Source: Rhodovulum euryhalinum (GTDB lineage: Bacteria > Pseudomonadota > Alphaproteobacteria > Rhodobacterales > Rhodobacteraceae). Taken from it: a stretch of DNA of 64,000 nucleotides. The notes below the pieces were generated by a model. It had not been told where the DNA came from and did no database searches. It saw only the letters and a list, made by a program, of their open reading frames with translations. The stretch lies in assembly GCF_004342445.1 (NCBI RefSeq), contig NZ_SLWW01000002.1, positions 248,001 to 312,000 on the forward strand, in the 5' to 3' direction. Below are positions 46,981 to 58,411 of this stretch, piece after piece (position 1 is the first letter of the stretch; each line of letters opens with the position of its first letter). The position numbers and the translations under genes are program-made.

Positions 46981-47757
46981 ATGGCTTACAAGACGCTGAT
47001 CGTCGAGATCGAGGACCATGTAGCGCTGATCCGGCTGAACCGGCCCGACGCGCTCAATGCCCTCAACGCCGAGTTGATGGGCGAACTGGCCGACGCGGTG
47101 GCCCAGTCCGACGCCAATGACAAGGTGCGCTGCATCGTGCTGACCGGCTCGGAAAAGGCGTTCGCCGCCGGGGCCGATGTGCGCGAGATGAGCACCAAGA
47201 GCTTTGTCGACGTGTTCGCGGGCGACCTCTTCACCCCCGAAACCGAACGCCTGCTCGCCTGCCGCAAGCCGATCATCGCGGCCGTCTCGGGCTATTGCCT
47301 CGGCGGCGGCTGCGAACTGGCGATGATGTGCGATTTCATCATCGCCTCGGACACCGCCAAGTTCGGCCAGCCCGAGATCAACCTCGGCGTCGTGGCCGGC
47401 ATCGGCGGCACCCAGCGCCTGACCCGCTTCGTCGGCAAGTCCAAGGCGATGGACATGCACCTGACGGGGCGCTTCATGGACGCCGAAGAGGCGGAGCGTT
47501 CGGGACTGGTCAGCCGCGTGGTTCCCGCCAAGAAGCTGATGGAAGAGGCGATGGCCGCGGCCACCAAGATCGCCGAGAAATCCGCGCTGACGGCGATGGC
47601 GGTCAAGGAATGTGTCAATCGCAGCTACGAGACGACGCTGCGCGAAGGCATGTTGTTCGAGCGGCGCATGTTCCACATGCTGTTCGCCACCGAGGACCAG
47701 TCCGAGGGCATGCAGGCCTTCGTCGAGAAACGCGAGCCGCAGTTCCGCGACAAGTAG
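46981..47757 (+). CDS. Enoyl-CoA hydratase
   Basis: 258 aa crotonase-family enzyme, probably hydrating trans-2-enoyl-CoA in beta-oxidation. ATG 46981 begins [10 protein letters not shown], close to the family start. Core motifs are [26 protein letters not shown] (oxyanion glycines and catalytic Glu) and [20 protein letters not shown] (second catalytic Glu), followed by [13 protein letters not shown]. It sits between mutM and rpsT, as in other Rhodobacterales. Confidence 0.95.
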   Translation: MAYKTLIVEIEDHVALIRLNRPDALNALNAELMGELADAVAQSDANDKVRCIVLTGSEKAFAAGADVREMSTKSFVDVFAGDLFTPETERLLACRKPIIAAVSGYCLGGGCELAMMCDFIIASDTAKFGQPEINLGVVAGIGGTQRLTRFVGKSKAMDMHLTGRFMDAEEAERSGLVSRVVPAKKLMEEAMAAATKIAEKSALTAMAVKECVNRSYETTLREGMLFERRMFHMLFATEDQSEGMQAFVEKREPQFRDK

Positions 47758-47959
47758 GGGCGCGGCTCCGACAAAAGTCCGATGGAATTCCGATAGCGGT
47801 TTTCGGTCTTTCCTTCCGCCCGGATCTGACCTATAGGCCGGGGCTTACATGCGTGTGAGGCCCGCTTTGGCCGGAATCAGCCGGTAGTGCAAAACCCGGC
47901 CGGGGCTCGTATCGCGCGACAGTTTTGACGACGAGACCCGGAGAAGGGAACCACAACCG

Positions 47960-48226
47960 ATGGCAAATTCACCCCAGGCCAAGAAGCGCGCCCGCCAGGC
48001 CGATCGCGCCTATGCCGTGAACAAGGCGCGCCGTTCGCGCATCCGCACATATCTGCGCAAGGTTGAAGAGGCGATCGCCTCGGGCAACCAGGAGGCTGCC
48101 GTTGCCGCCCTGCGCGAGGCCCAGCCCGAGCTGATGCGCGGCGTGACCAAGGGCGTCGTTCATAAGAACACCGCCGCCCGCAAGATGTCGCGCCTGTCGG
48201 CCCGCGTGAAGGCACTCGGCGCCTGA
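47960..48226 (+). CDS. rpsT: 30S ribosomal protein S20
   Basis: 88 aa, full length. [20 protein letters not shown] at the N-terminus and [20 protein letters not shown] at the C-terminus are the conserved S20 blocks that bind 16S rRNA. A purine-rich AGAAGGGA lies upstream. The 202-bp leader after the hydratase gene should contain its promoter. A rho-independent terminator follows. Confidence 0.98.
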   Translation: MANSPQAKKRARQADRAYAVNKARRSRIRTYLRKVEEAIASGNQEAAVAALREAQPELMRGVTKGVVHKNTAARKMSRLSARVKALGA

Positions 48227-48816
48227 TCGGCCATAAAAACAAGGCTTTTGAAGGGCGTGGCGCAGGCCGCGCCCTTTTGCATTTTCAGCGATTGTCCGGG
48301 GCGCGTGGCGCCTCTGCCACGAGGTCCGGATTCGTTTCCGGCAAAGCCGAAGTCAAGGTCGAAGTTCTGTTGCGCCTCTCGCGGGGGGCGGTCTACCGTC
48401 CTTGAAGCGATTCACAACGACTTGGGGGGACATGGCGCACGCGGTTCCCGTGAACGTTCCGAGGGCCGTCTGGTGCGCGGCCGGCACGTTCCCGGGGGTT
48501 ATCCGAAATTCGCGACGAGGGGGATCCGCGAAGATCGGACGCGACACAGGCATTGCTCGAACGGCAGTATCCGGGCCCGCCTGAGCCTCATGTCCATGGT
48601 TGCCCGCGCGGAAGCGGAGCAGAAGAAACCGGAGCCGGTGCCTGGCAATCAGGCTTGACCGGGAGGTCTTTCTTTTGCCCGTCTGACCGGAAGAGGTGCG
48701 GGAAAAGACCTTGGAGTCACCCTTGTCGAGGGCGCAAGGGGACGGGTGTCTGCGGCCGGAAAGGCGCGGGCATTTCGTCTGCCAAATGGTCAGGGACGGA
48801 ACGAAAGCGGGCGAAG
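48227..48816 (+). other. 590-bp gene-free dnaA leader
   Basis: Between rpsT and dnaA. After the rpsT terminator I see no supported gene; short frames at 48248-48658 and 48402-48584 match nothing. I looked for DnaA boxes (TTATCCACA) and found only one poor candidate, TTATCCGAA at 48499-48507, and no AT-rich unwinding tract, so there is no evidence for an origin here. A 7-bp inverted repeat GGTCTTT/AAAGACC (48665-48671, 48704-48710) could shape the dnaA mRNA leader. Confidence 0.6.
48251..48278 (+). terminator. Rho-independent terminator of rpsT
   Basis: AAGGGCG (48251-48257) pairs with CGCCCTT (48270-48276), with extra pairs inside the loop, followed by TT on a run of four T. It starts 25 bases after the rpsT stop. 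Confidence 0.8.
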
Positions 48817-50169
48817 ATGACAGACGACACCTGGGGACGCGTGTGCAAGGATCTGGAGAGGACGATCGGAAAGAACAACTTCGTCACGTGGATCGCGCCG
48901 CTTGAATTCCGGGCGCTGGAGAACGGAGTCGCGCGGTTCGGCGTGCCCACGAATTTCGTGGGCGAGTGGGTGAACCGCAATTTCGGGGACAAGATCCTCG
49001 AGCAGCTGGGCCGCAACGGCGTTGCCGTCGACCGTCTGGAATTCGCCGTATCCAGCGTCAAGAGTCCGGCCAATGCCGCGTCGCGCCCGGCGCCCGTGGT
49101 TCAGGCCGATCAACGGTCGGACACCGATCTGCCCGGCGCGCCTCTGGACGCACGCTTCACCTTCGAGACCTTCGTCACCGGCAAGCCCAACGAACTGGCC
49201 CATGCCGCCGCGCGCCGGGTGGCCGAAGGTGGCTCTGTGACGTTCAATCCGCTGTTTCTTTACGGCGGCGTCGGTCTCGGCAAGACCCATCTCATGCATG
49301 CCATCGCCTGGGAACTGCGCGAGCGCGCGCCCGAGAAGAAGGTGGTCTATCTCTCGGCCGAGCAATTCATGTACCGCTTCGTGCAGGCGCTGCGCGAGCG
49401 CGACATGATGGGCTTCAAGTCGCTGTTCCGATCGGTCGACGTCCTGATGGTGGACGACGTGCAGTTCATCGCGGGCAAGGACTCGACGCAGGAGGAGTTC
49501 TTTCACACCTTCAACGCGCTGGTGGACCAGAACAAGCAGATCATCATCTCGGCCGACCGCGCGCCGGGCGAGATCAAGGATCTCGAGGACCGGATCAAGA
49601 GCCGCCTGCAATGCGGCCTCGTGGTGGACCTGCACCCGACCGATTACGAATTGCGGTTGGGAATCCTGCAACAGAAGGTGGACATGTACCGCCAGCAATA
49701 TCCCGGCCTCGTGATCGCCGACGGGGTGCTGGAATTCCTCGCCCACCGGATCACCACCAACGTGCGGGTTCTGGAAGGCGCGCTGACGCGGCTGTTCGCC
49801 TTTGCCTCACTCGTGGGCAAGGAAATCACGCTGGACCTGGCGCAGGATTGCCTGGCCGACATCCTGCGCGCCAGCGAGCGCAAGGTCACCATCGAGGAAA
49901 TCCAGCGCAAGGTCAGCGAGCATTACAACATGCGGCTGGCCGACATGGTCGGACCCAAGCGGCACCGCACCATCGCCCGCCCCCGCCAGATCGCGATGTG
50001 GCTGTCCAAGCAGCTGACCCAGCGCAGCCTGCCCGAGATCGGGCGCCGGTTCGGCGGGCGCGACCACACCACGGTCATGCACGCGGTCAAGCGCATCGAG
50101 GAGTTGCGGGTGGCGGACTTGCAGATCGCCGAGGACCTGGAGATGCTGCGCCGCATGCTTGAGGGCTGA
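48817..50169 (+). CDS. dnaA: Chromosomal replication initiator DnaA
   Basis: 450 aa ATPase that binds DnaA boxes and opens the origin. From ATG 48817 the protein reads MTDDTWGRVCKDLERTIG, the oligomerisation domain I; FTFETFVTGKPNELAH opens domain III. Walker A GGVGLGKT is at residues 150-157, Walker B LMVDDVQF near 210-216 and the DNA-binding signature GGRDHTTVMHAV at 413-424. Domain II is short. It is followed by dnaN after 116 bp. A long in-frame extension upstream is without homology. Confidence 0.98.
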   Translation: MTDDTWGRVCKDLERTIGKNNFVTWIAPLEFRALENGVARFGVPTNFVGEWVNRNFGDKILEQLGRNGVAVDRLEFAVSSVKSPANAASRPAPVVQADQRSDTDLPGAPLDARFTFETFVTGKPNELAHAAARRVAEGGSVTFNPLFLYGGVGLGKTHLMHAIAWELRERAPEKKVVYLSAEQFMYRFVQALRERDMMGFKSLFRSVDVLMVDDVQFIAGKDSTQEEFFHTFNALVDQNKQIIISADRAPGEIKDLEDRIKSRLQCGLVVDLHPTDYELRLGILQQKVDMYRQQYPGLVIADGVLEFLAHRITTNVRVLEGALTRLFAFASLVGKEITLDLAQDCLADILRASERKVTIEEIQRKVSEHYNMRLADMVGPKRHRTIARPRQIAMWLSKQLTQRSLPEIGRRFGGRDHTTVMHAVKRIEELRVADLQIAEDLEMLRRMLEG

Positions 50170-50285
50170 GCCCGCGCGGCGATGGCCTTGACGCCCTTGC
50201 GAAAGTCTCGGACAGTCCAGAAAACGCTTGAGCCGGGGGGCCGAACCGCTAGGGTTCGCCTCCCGTCTGCATGAGGAGCGAGGGC

Positions 50286-51404
50286 ATGAAATTCAGCATC
50301 GAACGCGGCACCCTGCTGAGGGCGGTCGGTCAGGCGCAATCGGTGGTCGAGCGGCGCAACACCATTCCGATCCTCGCCAACGTGCTGATCGAGGCGGAGG
50401 GCGACAAGGTCAGTTTCCGGGCCACCGATCTGGACATCGAGGTTGTGGACAAGGTGACCGCGCAGGTGGAACGGCCGGGCGCGACGACGGTGCCCGCGGT
50501 CACGCTGCACGAGATCGTGCGCAAGCTGCCCGATGGCGCGCTGGTGGAACTGGCCGATGACGGGGCCGCGGGGCGGATGACGGTGCGTGCCGGCCGGTCG
50601 CATTTCACTCTGGCAACCCTGCCGAAGGAAGATTTCCCGGTGATGGCCTCGTCGGAGTACAGTTCTAACTTCTCGGCCCCTGCGCCGGTGCTGCGCCGGC
50701 TGTTCGACAAGTCCAAGTTCGCGATCTCGACCGAGGAGACGCGCTATTACCTGAACGGCGTCTACATGCATGTGGCCGATGGCGAGGGCGGCCGGGCGCT
50801 GCGCTGCGTGGCGACCGACGGCCACCGCCTTGCGCGGATCGATGCGCCGCTGCCCGAGGGGGCCGAGACGATGCCGGGCGTGATCGTGCCGCGCAAGACC
50901 GTGGGCGAGTTGCGCAAGTTGCTGGACGATGACGACGCGCAGATCGCGGTATCGGTCAGCGAGACAAAGGTGCGCTTTGCCACGCCCGAGATCACCCTGA
51001 CCTCCAAGGTGATCGACGGCACCTTCCCCGATTACAGCCGGGTGATCCCGACCGCCAATGCGCGCCGGCTGGAGGTGGACGCCGCCGAATTCGCGCAGGC
51101 CGTCGATCGGGTCGCGACGGTCAGTTCCGAACGCTCGCGCGCGGTCAAGCTGGCCCTCGAAGACGACCGGCTGACCCTGTCGGTCAACGCGCCGGACAGC
51201 GGCGCGGCCGAGGAGGAACTGGCCGTCGCTTATGGTGACGAGCGGCTGGAGATCGGATTCAACGCGAAATACCTGCTGGAGATCGCCAGCCAGGTGGACC
51301 GCGAGAACGCGGTGTTCCTGTTCAACTCGGCAGGCGATCCGACCCTGATGCGCGAGGGCAACGACGCCTCGGCGGTCTATGTCGTGATGCCGATGCGGGT
51401 CTAG
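50286..51404 (+). CDS. dnaN: DNA polymerase III beta subunit (sliding clamp)
   Basis: 372 aa clamp that tethers DNA polymerase III to its template. From ATG 50286: MKFSIERGTLLRAVGQAQSVV, then RNTIPILANVLIEA, TDGHRLAR and the C-terminal AVYVVMPMRV that ends nearly all DnaN proteins. Three repeated domains of about 120 residues fit the length. A GCCCGG-CTCTG-CCGGGC hairpin follows the stop immediately. Confidence 0.98.
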   Translation: MKFSIERGTLLRAVGQAQSVVERRNTIPILANVLIEAEGDKVSFRATDLDIEVVDKVTAQVERPGATTVPAVTLHEIVRKLPDGALVELADDGAAGRMTVRAGRSHFTLATLPKEDFPVMASSEYSSNFSAPAPVLRRLFDKSKFAISTEETRYYLNGVYMHVADGEGGRALRCVATDGHRLARIDAPLPEGAETMPGVIVPRKTVGELRKLLDDDDAQIAVSVSETKVRFATPEITLTSKVIDGTFPDYSRVIPTANARRLEVDAAEFAQAVDRVATVSSERSRAVKLALEDDRLTLSVNAPDSGAAEEELAVAYGDERLEIGFNAKYLLEIASQVDRENAVFLFNSAGDPTLMREGNDASAVYVVMPMRV

Positions 51405-51457
51405 GCCCGGCTCTGCCGGGCTGCCTCCGGCGGGGATATTTGCGGCCAGAAGAAGGA
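51405..51457 (+). repeat. Intergenic repeat, copy 3 (variant), carrying the recF ribosome site
   Basis: A stem GCCCGG-CTCTG-CCGGGC directly after the dnaN stop, then GCCTCCGGCGGGGATATTTG and the tail GGCCAGAAGAAGGA. It is a shorter variant of the repeat at 20628 and 42626. The AAGGA at its end is six bases before the recF GTG, so the repeat appears to supply that gene's ribosome binding site. Confidence 0.6.
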
Positions 51458-51463
51458 CAGGGC

Positions 51464-52576
51464 GTGCCCAGGCTCGCGGTGACAGGGGTGACGCTGGCCC
51501 AGTTCCGGTCGCACGAGCGGGCGCGTCTGGCGTTCGATGGGCGCCCGGTGGCGATTTTCGGTCCGAACGGGGCGGGCAAGACCAATCTTCTGGAGGCTGT
51601 GTCGCTGCTGTCGCCGGGACGGGGGCTGCGCCGGGCGGCGGCCGAGGATCTGGCGCGGGCGCCGGGCGCGCTGGGCTGGAAGGCCGGTGCGGTTCTGCAC
51701 TCGCTCTGGCAGGTGCACGAGGTCGAGACCTGGGCCGAGCCCGGCGGCACCCGGCAGCTTCGGATCGATGGCAAGGCGGCGTCGCAGGTGGCGCTGGCGC
51801 GGCTCGCGCGGGTGTTGTGGCTGGTGCCGGCGATGGATCGGCTGTGGATCGAGGGCGCCGAGGCGCGGCGGCGGTTCCTGGATCGGATCACGATGAGTTT
51901 CGAGCCGGGCCATGCCGAGGCGGTTCTGGCCTATGAAAAGGCGATGCGTGAACGCAACCGCCTGTTGAAGGACGAAGCCCGAGACGTTCACTGGTATGCC
52001 GCGCTCGAAGGGCAGATGGCCGAGGCGGGCGCGGCGATCGGGGCGAACCGGCGGGCGGCGCTGGCCCGTCTGGTGGTGGCGCAGGAGGGCGCCGAGACGG
52101 CTTTCCCGGTGGCGGAGTTGGCCCTGTCGGGGCCGGTCGGGTCCGATCCCGCGGATGCGGACGCACTGGCGGATGCGCTTGCCGCGGGCCGCGGGCGCGA
52201 CATGGCCGCCGGGCGCACGCTGACCGGGCCGCACCGCGCCGATCTGGAGGCGGTGTTCGCCGCCAAGGGTGTGCCGGCGCGCCATTGTTCCACAGGCGAG
52301 CAGAAGGCACTGCTGATTGCGCTGATCCTTGCCAATGCCCGGGCGCTGGCAGAGGATTTTGGGGCGCCGCCCCTGCTGCTGCTCGACGAAGTGGCGGCGC
52401 ATTTGGATGCCGGGCGGCGCGCGGCGCTTTACGACGAGATCTGTGCGCTGGGGGCGCAGGCGTGGATGACCGGGACGGGGGTGGACCTGTTCGAGACTCT
52501 GGGCGAGCGGGCGCAGTATTTCGAGGTGTGTGACGCCTGCGGGGCCAGCATCGTGACCGAAAGGGATGCGCCATGA
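51464..52576 (+). CDS. recF: DNA replication and repair protein RecF
   Basis: 370 aa SMC-like ATPase that helps load RecA at gaps. Chosen start is GTG 51464 with AAGGA six bases before. Walker A GPNGAGKT spans residues 33-40, followed by NLLEAVSLLSPGRGLR; the signature STGEQKALLIALILANA and Walker B PPLLLLDEVAAHLD lie in the C-terminal third. The stop overlaps the LysE-family gene start by 4 bp. Confidence 0.96.
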   Translation: MPRLAVTGVTLAQFRSHERARLAFDGRPVAIFGPNGAGKTNLLEAVSLLSPGRGLRRAAAEDLARAPGALGWKAGAVLHSLWQVHEVETWAEPGGTRQLRIDGKAASQVALARLARVLWLVPAMDRLWIEGAEARRRFLDRITMSFEPGHAEAVLAYEKAMRERNRLLKDEARDVHWYAALEGQMAEAGAAIGANRRAALARLVVAQEGAETAFPVAELALSGPVGSDPADADALADALAAGRGRDMAAGRTLTGPHRADLEAVFAAKGVPARHCSTGEQKALLIALILANARALAEDFGAPPLLLLDEVAAHLDAGRRAALYDEICALGAQAWMTGTGVDLFETLGERAQYFEVCDACGASIVTERDAP

Positions 52577-53193
52577 CCGTGACGCCGGGCGAGCTGTTGC
52601 TGTATGCGGGGGCGCTTTTCGTCCTGTTCCTGACGCCCGGCCCGGTCTGGGTTGCGCTGACCGCGCGGGCGCTTTCGGGCGGGTTCCGGGCGGCCTGGCC
52701 GCTGGCGCTGGGCGTGGTGATCGGCGACGTGCTGTGGCCACTGCTGGCGATCCTCGGGGTAAGCTGGGTGGTCGCGACCTTCGACGGGTTCCTCGTGGTG
52801 CTGCGCTACGTCGCAAGCCTGGTGTTCCTGGTCATGGGGGTCCTGCTGATCCGCCACGCCGATGCGACCATCGCCGCGGACAGCCGACTGACCCGCCCGG
52901 GCATGTGGGCGGGGTTCCTTGCGGGTCTGGCGGCGATCCTGGGCAACCCCAAGGCGATCCTGTTCTACATGGGGGTACTGCCCGGCTTCTTCGATCTGGC
53001 GCAAGTCGGGGGGCCGGACATCGCGGCCATCGTGGCGATCTCGATGGTGGTTCCGCTGGCAGGCAACCTGGTCTTCGCGCTCTTCATCGACCGGGCGCGG
53101 CGCATCCTGACCTCGCCCGCAGCGCTGCGCCGCACCAACCGGGTGGCCGGGCTATTGCTGATCCTGGTGGGGCTGGTGATTCCCTTTACCTGA
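52573..53193 (+). CDS. LysE/RhtB-family amino acid exporter
   Basis: 206 aa with six hydrophobic segments. FLTPGPVWVALTARALSGGFRAAWPLALG and FLAGLAAILGNPKAILFYMGVLPGF each match the LysE/RhtB pattern (TPGP and NPK motifs). It exports an amino acid or derivative through the inner membrane; substrate unknown. It sits between recF and gyrB, coupled to recF by an ATGA overlap. Confidence 0.92.
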   Translation: MTVTPGELLLYAGALFVLFLTPGPVWVALTARALSGGFRAAWPLALGVVIGDVLWPLLAILGVSWVVATFDGFLVVLRYVASLVFLVMGVLLIRHADATIAADSRLTRPGMWAGFLAGLAAILGNPKAILFYMGVLPGFFDLAQVGGPDIAAIVAISMVVPLAGNLVFALFIDRARRILTSPAALRRTNRVAGLLLILVGLVIPFT

Positions 53194-55689
<2,496 letters not shown>

Positions 55690-55691
55690 TC

Positions 55692-55718
55692 CCGCCGCGG
55701 CCGTAAGGGCCGCGGCGG
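55692..55718 (+). terminator. Hairpin terminator after gyrB
   Basis: CCGCCGCGGCC (55692-55702) pairs perfectly with GGCCGCGGCGG (55708-55718) around a 5-base loop GTAAG, starting two bases after the stop codon. No immediate U-tract; TTTT comes about 12 bases later. Confidence 0.65.
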
Positions 55719-55858
55719 AACCGGTTCGAATTTTCGCGAACATCCACCTGTTTCGCGCATCTTCGTGCTATTTCCGCCCGATTTTGCACCGACCCTCGCG
55801 GCATGGACGCCCGACGCAAGACGGCGCCGGGTGTTACCGCAACATGCGAGGACACGAC

Positions 55859-56137
55859 ATGGCCTGGACCACCCGCAAACCCTGTACCGTTGCCGAGGAC
55901 GACATGCTCCATTGCGGCGACAACGTCGCGGTGGCGGCGATCGCGGCGCTGCTGCTCGGCCCCTTTGGTATGTTCTATTCCACGAGGACCGGCGCCATCG
56001 TGATGATCGTTCTGACCGTCCTGGTCGCGCTGCCGACGCTGGGCTTCGGGGTGCTGCTGACCTTGCCGCTCTGCGTGCTCTGGGCCGTGCTCGCGGCGAT
56101 GCGCAACGCCTCCGGCTCTGCCCTGCAACACGCTTGA
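55859..56137 (+). CDS. Small membrane protein, hypothetical
   Basis: 92 aa from ATG 55859. A short polar N-terminus (AWTTRKPCTVAEDDMLHCGD) precedes two hydrophobic helices (AVAAIAALLLGPFGMFY; IVMIVLTVLVALPTLGFGV with a continuing hydrophobic stretch). Two cysteines near the N-terminus. I do not recognise a family. The coding case rests on composition, membrane pattern and the position between gyrB and the DUF808 gene on the same strand. Confidence 0.5.
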   Translation: MAWTTRKPCTVAEDDMLHCGDNVAVAAIAALLLGPFGMFYSTRTGAIVMIVLTVLVALPTLGFGVLLTLPLCVLWAVLAAMRNASGSALQHA

Positions 56138-56219
56138 TCCGGCCGGCCTGGCCGAACCGCGTTGCCATTCGCGCACCAGGGGTTATCCTCCGCCACGGTT
56201 CGGCAGCGGAGTAATAAAT

Positions 56220-57185
56220 ATGAGCGGTCTTCTGGCGCTCCTCGACGACGTCGCGGCCATTGCCAAGGTGGCGGCGGCCTCGGTCGATGACGTGGTGGGG
56301 CAGGCGGTCAAGGCCTCCTCCAAGGCCGCTGGCGCGGTGATCGACGATGCCGCGGTGACGCCGAAATACGTCCACGGCTTCTCGGCTGACCGTGAAATTC
56401 CGATCGTCTGGAATATTGCCAAGGGGTCGCTGTTCAACAAGCTGGTGATCCTGCTGCCGCTGGCCCTGGTGCTGTCGCTGTTCGCGGCATGGGCCATTGC
56501 GCCGCTCTTGATGCTGGGGGGCGCGTATCTGTGCTTCGAAGGGGCCGAGAAGGTCTGGCACGCGATCAATCCCGCCGATCACCACGAGGACGATCTCTAC
56601 CGTGAGAAGCTGAGCGATGCGCATCTTGAGGAGAAGAAGGTCAAAGGGGCGATCAAGACCGATTTCATCCTGTCGGCCGAGATCATGACAATCACCCTGG
56701 CGGCGCTGCCTGCCGGGCTGCCGTTGTGGATGGTCGCCGCGGCGCTGGCCGTTGCGGGTGTCATCATTACCGTTGCAGTCTACGGGGCCGTGGGCCTGAT
56801 CGTGAAGGCCGATGATGCGGGTCTTGCCCTGGCCGCCAAGGGGCGGCTGGCGGCGACCCGGGCGCTGGGCGTCGGGATCGTGCGCTGGATGCCCTCCTTC
56901 ATGCGGCTTCTCGTGATTGTGGGTACGGCGGCGATGATCTGGGTCGGTGGCGCGATCATCGTCCACGGGGTCTACGAACTCGGCCTCAAGGCGCCCTACC
57001 TTGCGATCCACGACCTTGCCGTGGCCGCCAGTCAGGGTGTTCCGGAGCGGGCGCATGCCGCGGTGGAATGGGCGGTGACGGCGGGAATCGACGGCCTGAT
57101 CGGCCTTGCCATCGGCGCGGTGCTGATTCCTCTGGTGAAATACGCGATCCTGCCCGTGGCGGGCCTGTTCACCCGCAAGCGCTGA
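56220..57185 (+). CDS. DUF808-family membrane protein (YedI-like)
   Basis: 321 aa. It begins MSGLLALLDDVAAIAKVAAASVDDV as E. coli YedI does, with KYVHGFSADREIPIVWNIAKGSLFNK and YLCFEGAEKVWHA as further family blocks. About five membrane segments, several long and alanine/leucine-rich. Inner-membrane protein of unknown function, 82 bp after the small membrane protein gene. Confidence 0.9.
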   Translation: MSGLLALLDDVAAIAKVAAASVDDVVGQAVKASSKAAGAVIDDAAVTPKYVHGFSADREIPIVWNIAKGSLFNKLVILLPLALVLSLFAAWAIAPLLMLGGAYLCFEGAEKVWHAINPADHHEDDLYREKLSDAHLEEKKVKGAIKTDFILSAEIMTITLAALPAGLPLWMVAAALAVAGVIITVAVYGAVGLIVKADDAGLALAAKGRLAATRALGVGIVRWMPSFMRLLVIVGTAAMIWVGGAIIVHGVYELGLKAPYLAIHDLAVAASQGVPERAHAAVEWAVTAGIDGLIGLAIGAVLIPLVKYAILPVAGLFTRKR

Positions 57186-57349
57186 CCTGCCGGTGTGCCG
57201 CAGCCGCGTTCGCTGCGGCAACGCCCCGTTCTCTTTCACCCTCTAGACTGCTGCCGGTCGACGAGTACTCGCGGCGCGGCGGCTCTTGCCGTCGGCAGGT
57301 CCGGGACCGGTGCAAGTGGCGGACCCGGCAAGTCATGCAGCGGGGAAAC

Positions 57350-57826
57350 ATGGCCCATCGCGACAGAACCCGAACCGGAGCCCAGATCGCCGCGCTGCCC
57401 ATGCGCTGGGGGTCGGATGGAACGCTGTATGTCCTGATGGTCACGGCGCGCGGTTCGGGGCGCTGGGTGATGCCGAAGGGCTGGCGCCTTAACGGCGGCG
57501 CACCCTGGAAGACGGCCGAGCACGAGGCGCTGGACCGGGCAGGCGCAATCGGCCATGTCGGCATCAACCCGATCGGCCGCTACCGGTATCACAGGGTGAT
57601 GTCGCACGGGCTGGTGGATTCCTGCGAGGTCGAGGTGTTCCCGATGGTGGTCGAACGCCTTCGGCGTGACTGGAAGAACCGAAAGACCCGCCGACGCCGC
57701 TGGTTCGAGGTGAGTGAAGCGGCCGGGCATGTGCAGGACGTGGAACTGGCCGCGCTGCTGCAATCGCTTTCCACCAAACCGCCCAGGCGGACAGCGCTTC
57801 GGCGTCTGCTGTCCTGGTTCGACTGA
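57350..57826 (+). CDS. Nudix-domain protein with degenerate Nudix box
   Basis: 158 aa. GRWVMPKGWRLNGG and the following helix resemble diphosphoinositol-polyphosphate-type Nudix hydrolases. In the box, the consensus REUxEE is replaced by HEALDR, so at least two of the metal-binding acidic or arginine positions are lost and activity is doubtful. A basic stretch RRDWKNRKTRRRRWF follows. It is convergent with idi. Confidence 0.8.
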   Translation: MAHRDRTRTGAQIAALPMRWGSDGTLYVLMVTARGSGRWVMPKGWRLNGGAPWKTAEHEALDRAGAIGHVGINPIGRYRYHRVMSHGLVDSCEVEVFPMVVERLRRDWKNRKTRRRRWFEVSEAAGHVQDVELAALLQSLSTKPPRRTALRRLLSWFD

Positions 57827-57835
57827 AAGGGCCTG

Positions 57836-57867
57836 CCGGGCGCCCGGAAACTCAACCGGGCGCCCGG
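57836..57867. terminator. Bidirectional terminator-like hairpin between Nudix gene and idi
   Basis: CCGGGCGCCCGG (57836-57847) is repeated at 57856-57867 and, being self-complementary, pairs with itself around an 8-base loop AAACTCAA. It lies in the 54-bp gap between convergent genes. No U-tract on either side. Confidence 0.6.
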
Positions 57868-57880
57868 GCGGACAGCCGCC

Positions 57881-58411
57881 TCAGGCGGGCGACAGGGCGC
57901 CGAAGATGCTCTCGCGGTGCTGGTCCAGATAGATGCGCAGCCAGGGCGTATAGGCGTCGGGCTCGTCCCTCACCGCGTGGTCGAGGTCGTGCAGATCGAT
58001 CCACTTGACGTCCATCACCTCGTCGGGGTTCATCTCGATCCCGAGATCGGGCCCGGCGGGCGCGACGAAGATGTCCACCACCTCGTGCTCGATCAGCCCG
58101 TTGCCCACATCGGCGCGGTACTCCACCTGCTGGCGGAAGTCGAGCGAAAGACCGGTGATCCCCAGTTCTTCCCTCAGCCGCCGCCGGGCGCAGTCCTCGG
58201 CGCTTTCGTCCCAGCGGGGATGGGTGCAGCAGGTGTTCGTCCAGAAGCCGGGCGTGTGGTACTTGCCCAGTGCCCGGCGCTGCAACAGCACGCGGTCGCC
58301 ATCCATCACGAAGACCGAAATCGCCTTGTGCCGAAGGCCCTTTTGATGGGCCTCCAGCTTTTCGACGGGCGTCAGGTCGCCGTTGACCCAGGCCGGGATC
58401 ATCTCGCTCAT
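57881..58411 (-). CDS. idi: Isopentenyl-diphosphate delta-isomerase, type I
   Basis: 176 aa, the same length as the product of orf176/idi in the Rhodobacter capsulatus photosynthesis cluster. The enzyme interconverts IPP and DMAPP, feeding carotenoids and the bacteriochlorophyll tail. Active-site motifs are FWTNTCCTHPR (Cys) and the Nudix-like region CARRRLREELGI, with MNPDEVMDVKWID (Glu). The start overlaps the bchP stop by 4 bp; last gene of the operon. Confidence 0.95.
   Translation of the reverse strand: MSEMIPAWVNGDLTPVEKLEAHQKGLRHKAISVFVMDGDRVLLQRRALGKYHTPGFWTNTCCTHPRWDESAEDCARRRLREELGITGLSLDFRQQVEYRADVGNGLIEHEVVDIFVAPAGPDLGIEMNPDEVMDVKWIDLHDLDHAVRDEPDAYTPWLRIYLDQHRESIFGALSPA

Noticed and set aside
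48499-48507. DnaA box TTATCCGAA, hence oriC upstream of dnaA
   Set aside because: Two mismatches to TTATCCACA, no further boxes and no AT-rich unwinding element; one weak match is expected by chance.
48248-48658. Possible 136-residue gene between rpsT and dnaA
   Set aside because: It begins inside the rpsT terminator stem, has no ribosome site and an unnatural composition; no family recognised.
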